Part shown: in pieces, positions 41,559 to 44,632 of the stretch | Layout: each line of letters opens with the position of its first letter | Position numbering within the stretch: position 1 is the stretch's first letter | NCBI GenBank assembly: GCA_903853895.1 | Contig: CAINUX010000165.1 | Coordinates: 1-44,632 of the forward strand | DNA: 44,632 nt | Direction of reading: 5' to 3' | DNA from: an uncultured beta proteobacterium | GTDB taxonomy: Bacteria > Pseudomonadota > Gammaproteobacteria > Burkholderiales > Burkholderiaceae_C | Translations under genes and position numbers: made by a program | The notes under the pieces: model-generated | Database searches by the model: none | The model's input: only the letters and a program-made list of their open reading frames with translations | Told to the model about the DNA's origin: nothing

Positions 41559-42344
41559 ATGCTGAACACGCTGCTTCCCCCCTTGAACCCGCCGATGGTG
41601 GACTGGCACGGCAAGACCGTCTGGATCGTGGGTGCGTCCAGTGGCATCGGCCAGGCAACTGCGGCCGCGCTGCACAGGCTCGGCGCACGTGTGGTCGTCT
41701 CGGCTCGCAACGCCCAGTCGCTGGCAGCCTTTGTGGAACAACACCCGGGCTCCGCCGCGCTGGCGCTGGATGCCACCGACTCTCAAGCCGTGAAAACCAC
41801 CGCCGACCAATTGCTGGCACAGGGCCCGCTGGACTGCGTGGTGTATTGCGCGGGCCACTACCACGCCATGCGCGCGGATGCGCTGGACCTTGCCGACATG
41901 GTGCGCCACGTCGACGTCAACTACCTGGGCGCCCTGTACGTGTTGGACGCCGTGTTACCCGCCCTACTGGCCCGCGGTGCGGGCCACATCAGTCTGGTGG
42001 GCAGCGTGGCCGGGTTTCGCGGCCTGCCCAACAGCCTGGCCTACGGTCCGACCAAGGCCGCACTGATCAACCTGGCGGAAACGCTGTACCTGGATCTGCA
42101 CGACAAGGGCATTGGTGTCTCCCTGATCAACCCCGGCTTTGTACAAACGCCGCTGACGGCCGACAATGACTTTGCCATGCCGGCGTTGCTGACACCGGCG
42201 CAAGCGGCTACGGCCATCGTGCAGGGCTGGGCGCGAGGCGCCTTTGAAGTCCATTTCCCCAAGCGCTTTACCCTGTGGCTCAAGGCCCTGCGCATACTGC
42301 CCAACCGGGTATTCTTTCAACTGGTTCGCCGCATCGCCCTATGA
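41559..42344 (+). CDS. short-chain dehydrogenase/reductase
   Basis: The 261-residue NAD(P)-dependent oxidoreductase has the Rossmann motif VGASSGIG (24-31), the NNAG-equivalent VYCAGHY, the catalytic Ser in SLVGSVAGF and YGPTK with Tyr and Lys near 161-165. The Ala/Asn-rich AG motif variant is normal for the classical SDR group. Substrate unknown; a lipid or quinone-type ketone would fit the cluster. The start is ATG 41559; TTG 41547 is also in frame and lies in the repeat. The stop overlaps the SnoaL start (ATGA). Confidence 0.92.
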   Translation: MLNTLLPPLNPPMVDWHGKTVWIVGASSGIGQATAAALHRLGARVVVSARNAQSLAAFVEQHPGSAALALDATDSQAVKTTADQLLAQGPLDCVVYCAGHYHAMRADALDLADMVRHVDVNYLGALYVLDAVLPALLARGAGHISLVGSVAGFRGLPNSLAYGPTKAALINLAETLYLDLHDKGIGVSLINPGFVQTPLTADNDFAMPALLTPAQAATAIVQGWARGAFEVHFPKRFTLWLKALRILPNRVFFQLVRRIAL

Positions 42345-42814
42345 ACACGCCTTTACCCACTGCACACCCGGTTTCAGTGCCGATCCGTAAACCCGACGTT
42401 GCGAGGGTGGTTAGCTTCTTCGAAACCTTGACGCCAAACAGCGTGACGCACATGGGTGCTGTGTACGACCCCGCAGCCTGTTTTGTCGACCCCTTCAATG
42501 ATGTGCAAGGGCTCGACGCTATTGAAGCGATTTTCCGGCATATGTTTGTGGCGCTGGACGAACCCCGTTTTGTGGTCACTGGGCAGGTGGTCCAGGGCAA
42601 CCAGTGTTTTCTGGTTTGGGATTTTCACTTCCGATTCAAGCGTTTTCACCAGGACACACTTCAAACCATACGGGGCACCTCGCATCTGGTGTTTGCGGAT
42701 TCGGGTTTGGTGACCTTGCACCGGGACTATTGGGATGCTGCGCAGGAACTGTATGAAAAGCTGCCCGTGGTGGGTGGCCTGATGCGCTGGCTAAAAAAGC
42801 GCGCCAACACCTGA
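42341..42814 (+). CDS. SnoaL/NTF2-like protein
   Basis: The 157-residue protein has the cone-shaped NTF2-like fold pattern: VVSFFETLTPNSVTHMGAVYDPAACFVDPFNDVQG, then alternating beta segments ending in LVTLHRDYWDAAQELYEKLPVVG (quoted in parts). Such folds act as small isomerases or hydrolases or as binding domains. It is the last gene of the eight-gene cluster, coupled to the SDR gene by ATGA. It is a recurrent cluster member in other proteobacteria. Catalytic residues cannot be assigned. Confidence 0.88.
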   Translation: MNTPLPTAHPVSVPIRKPDVARVVSFFETLTPNSVTHMGAVYDPAACFVDPFNDVQGLDAIEAIFRHMFVALDEPRFVVTGQVVQGNQCFLVWDFHFRFKRFHQDTLQTIRGTSHLVFADSGLVTLHRDYWDAAQELYEKLPVVGGLMRWLKKRANT

Positions 42815-42845
42815 CGGCTGGGCCCGCTCCACCTGCGGATCCCGG

Positions 42846-43052
42846 TCAGCCGGCAAAAGAACTGGGTTGAAAGTCCGGTGCCCGGCGCGGTTCCCACCAG
42901 GCACGGATGGTCGCAAAAATGTTGCGGCAGCCGGTGCAACGGTACTGACCGGTGGGCTGCAGCACGCCGTTGGGCCCACGGTCAATCACCTGCTGGTAGC
43001 TGGTGGCACCGCAATCGCGGCATTTGTAGAGTGTCTTGTAGGTGGTCGCCAT
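42846..43052 (-). CDS. small zinc-ribbon protein
   Basis: The 68-residue protein has two Cys pairs, CRDC (11-14) and CTGC (39-42), which should bind one zinc ion in a ribbon fold; YRCTGCRNIF is typical of this group. The C-terminal third is basic/aromatic (AWWEPRR). It has no membrane helix and no recognised partner. The function is unknown. It is convergent with the lipid cluster (31 bp from its end). Confidence 0.8.
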   Translation of the reverse strand: MATTYKTLYKCRDCGATSYQQVIDRGPNGVLQPTGQYRCTGCRNIFATIRAWWEPRRAPDFQPSSFAG

Positions 43053-43162
43053 GGAGCGGTAACTGTAGTGTCAACCACACCGGATGGAAAGCCCGAAGTT
43101 GTAAACCAATGTGAACGGCCGCACAACCGTTGCGCCGAATCCTCGCGGGAAAACCCGGGGGT

Positions 43163-43777
43163 TCAAGCCGGCAGGGTGTCTGCGAAGCTGGGGCGCTGTA
43201 GCAGCTTGTCATGCAGGCGGACCAGGTTGGGATACTCGGTGCGCCATTCGATCTGCGGGAAACGGAAGTCCAGATAACCCAGGGCACAGCCCACAGCGAC
43301 ATCGGCCAGACTGAAATGGATGCCGCCACAAAACGGCTTCTCGCCCAAACCACTACTCATGACCTTGACGGTCGCGTTGACTTTGCCCAGTTGGCGGTCA
43401 ATCCAGGCCTGGCTGCGTTGTGCCTTGGTGCGCCCAGACCAGGTAGCCTCCAGGCGCGCCAGAATGGCGGCGTCCATCAGGCCATCGGCCAGGGCTTCCC
43501 AGGTTTTGATCTCGGCGCGCTCACGGCCCACCGGTGGAATTAACTTGCCAACCGGAGACAGCGTGTCCAGATACTCCACAATCACGCGGGAATCGAACAG
43601 GGCTTCGGCGCCTTCCATGATCAGGCAGGGCACCTTGCCTAACGGGTTGGACTCGGAAATGGTGGTGTCGGTGCCCCAGACGTCCTCGACGACAAATGCG
43701 CATTCCAGTTTTTTCTCTGCCAAAACGACGCGCACTTTGCGTACATAGGGGCTGGAAGTGGATCCGAGTAATTTCAT
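43163..43777 (-). CDS. glutathione S-transferase family protein
   Basis: The 204-residue enzyme has an N-terminal thioredoxin-like domain (SPYVRKVRVVLAEKKLE with the Ser/Tyr region at 9-11, then NPLGKVPCLIM and EALFDSRVIVEYLD for glutathione binding) and an all-helical C-terminal domain with the conserved FSLADVAVGCALGYLDFR. The overall pattern matches the small bacterial GST subgroup common in Burkholderiales. The substrate is not predictable. It is divergent from purB across 107 bp. Confidence 0.93.
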   Translation of the reverse strand: MKLLGSTSSPYVRKVRVVLAEKKLECAFVVEDVWGTDTTISESNPLGKVPCLIMEGAEALFDSRVIVEYLDTLSPVGKLIPPVGRERAEIKTWEALADGLMDAAILARLEATWSGRTKAQRSQAWIDRQLGKVNATVKVMSSGLGEKPFCGGIHFSLADVAVGCALGYLDFRFPQIEWRTEYPNLVRLHDKLLQRPSFADTLPA

Positions 43778-43872
43778 GGGCGCTCTGCAGTTTCAGGAAT
43801 CTTCATTCTATCCATCGGGGGGTGCAAGAACCCGATTGCGGGTCGCTTGGGGGGCAATAGTGGCGTACAACC

Positions 43873-43878
43873 TACAAT
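43873..43878 (+). promoter_or_regulatory. possible -10 hexamer for a leaderless purB transcript
   Basis: TACAAT lies exactly 6 nt before the purB ATG (TAGCCC between) and no Shine-Dalgarno is present. A TTGGGG lies 20 bp upstream, too far for a good -35. The geometry is the same as before smg and the second GGDEF gene. Confidence 0.4.
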
Positions 43879-43884
43879 TAGCCC

Positions 43885-44632
43885 ATGACTTTCTCCTCCA
43901 TTTCCGCCCTTTCTCCGCTGGATGGCCGCTATGCCGCCAAGCTGGCTGCCCTGCGACCCCTGATGAGCGAGCAGGGCTATATGCACCGCCGCGTGCAGGT
44001 TGAAGTAGCCTGGTTCATTGCGCTGAGTGATGCTGGTTTTGACGAATTTAAGCCTCTTACACCAGGAGCACGCACTTACTTATTGGGCTTGGTCAAGAAT
44101 TTCTCTGAAGCCGATGGTGAGGCTATCAAGGCTATCGAGAAGACCACCAACCACGACGTCAAGGCGGTGGAGTACTGGATCAAGTCCAAGTTTGATGCCC
44201 GCCCAGAGTTACTGGCAGCCCAGGAATTCGTGCACTTTGCCTGCACCAGCGAGGACATCAACAACACCAGCCATGCCTTGCAACTCAAGGGCGCGCGCGA
44301 CCTGGTGCTGTTGCCTGCACTGGACGCAGTGATTGCCAAGCTGCGCAGCATGGCCCACGGTTTTGCCGACGTGCCCATGCTCAGCCGCACGCATGGCCAG
44401 ACCGCCAGCCCCACCACCGTGGGCAAGGAAGTGGCCAACGTGGTAGTGCGACTGGCGGCAGCACGCGAGAAAATTGCATCGGTCAAGATCATGGCCAAGA
44501 TGAACGGTGCCGTTGGCAACTACAACGCCCACCTGTCAGCCTGGCCCGACTTTGACTGGGAAACGTTCAGCCGCAAGGTCATCGAAACACCCGAGCCCCT
44601 GGGGCTGGGGCTGAGCTTTCAGGCCTACAGCA
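43885..44632 (+). CDS. purB: adenylosuccinate lyase (3' end outside window)
   Basis: The first 249 residues of PurB, which removes fumarate from SAICAR and from adenylosuccinate in purine synthesis. Recognised by ISALSPLDGRYAAK, TTNHDVKAVEYWIKSKF, EFVHFACTSEDINNTSHAL (substrate contacts) and SRTHGQTASPTTVGKE with the catalytic His, then KMNGAVGNYNAH. It follows the E. coli-type (456-residue) subgroup. The C-terminal half with the flexible GSSxMP signature loop is beyond the window edge. Not in a visible operon. Confidence 0.96.
   Translation, partial: MTFSSISALSPLDGRYAAKLAALRPLMSEQGYMHRRVQVEVAWFIALSDAGFDEFKPLTPGARTYLLGLVKNFSEADGEAIKAIEKTTNHDVKAVEYWIKSKFDARPELLAAQEFVHFACTSEDINNTSHALQLKGARDLVLLPALDAVIAKLRSMAHGFADVPMLSRTHGQTASPTTVGKEVANVVVRLAAAREKIASVKIMAKMNGAVGNYNAHLSAWPDFDWETFSRKVIETPEPLGLGLSFQAYS

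Noticed and set aside
42815..42852. CGGCTG...CAGCCG as a terminator between the SnoaL and zinc-ribbon genes
   Set aside because: Short arms, a 26-nt loop and no U tract; one arm falls within the zinc-ribbon gene.

Overview
The window is a stretch of a Gram-negative betaproteobacterial chromosome, most like the Comamonadaceae (the Rhodoferax/Polaromonas/Acidovorax neighbourhood). This is inferred from the gene set (class II aldolase of the Calvin-cycle type, a LysM protein beside dprA and smg, DUF1631, fused indolepyruvate oxidoreductase, yhdP-nitrilase, stand-alone rfaE2) and from repeat families that look typical of that group. No tRNA, rRNA, CRISPR array, prophage or insertion sequence was seen. 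The only clear accessory locus is a ccdAB toxin-antitoxin pair cut by the left edge.

Layout. 1-491: ccdA (partial) and ccdB. 534-3095: fba and pyk, leftward. 3332-5415: two diguanylate cyclases, rightward. 5496-9499: leftward run def-fmt-azlC-azlD-pgk. 9641-12680: LysM protein, dprA, smg. 12704-18548: leftward yajC-secD-secF plus a DUF1631 protein. 18689-22954: fused indolepyruvate ferredoxin oxidoreductase, divergent from an Lrp/AsnC regulator. 22955-23475: about 520 bp without genes, filled by a 400-bp imperfect palindrome. 23476-30841: cheV, mltA with a head-to-head small membrane protein, nitrilase and yhdP. 30857-35403: glnE, rfaE2 and a degenerate HD-GYP protein. 35631-42814: an eight-gene, tightly packed rightward cluster (FAD amine oxidase, DUF1365, CFA-synthase-like methyltransferase, chalcone-isomerase-like protein, MFS carrier, DUF3833 lipoprotein, SDR, SnoaL-like). 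42846-44632: zinc-ribbon protein, GST and the start of purB.

How the genes work together. Lower glycolysis/gluconeogenesis is represented by fba, pgk and pyk. Translation start and finish are handled by fmt and def, co-transcribed with a branched-chain amino acid exporter. Protein export is covered by yajC-secD-secF. Envelope functions are covered by mltA, yhdP, rfaE2 and the LysM protein. Signalling is c-di-GMP-centred (two cyclases and an HD-GYP relative) plus cheV. The 35.6-42.8 kb cluster resembles the membrane-lipid modification genes linked to the singlet-oxygen response in other proteobacteria. Its methyltransferase has lost two of the bicarbonate-contacting residues of true cyclopropane synthases, so methylated or furan-type fatty acids are a better guess than cyclopropanes.

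The most unusual non-coding signal is a 47-bp repeat, TAGCCCTCG-N17-GCTAT...ATAGC, with an invariant 17-nt spacer. Seven copies were found: five intergenic (two of which supply a gene's stop codon) and two lying inside reading frames (fmt and the MFS carrier). fmt also carries a second, separate in-frame insertion of about 30 codons made of a GC-rich palindromic repeat.
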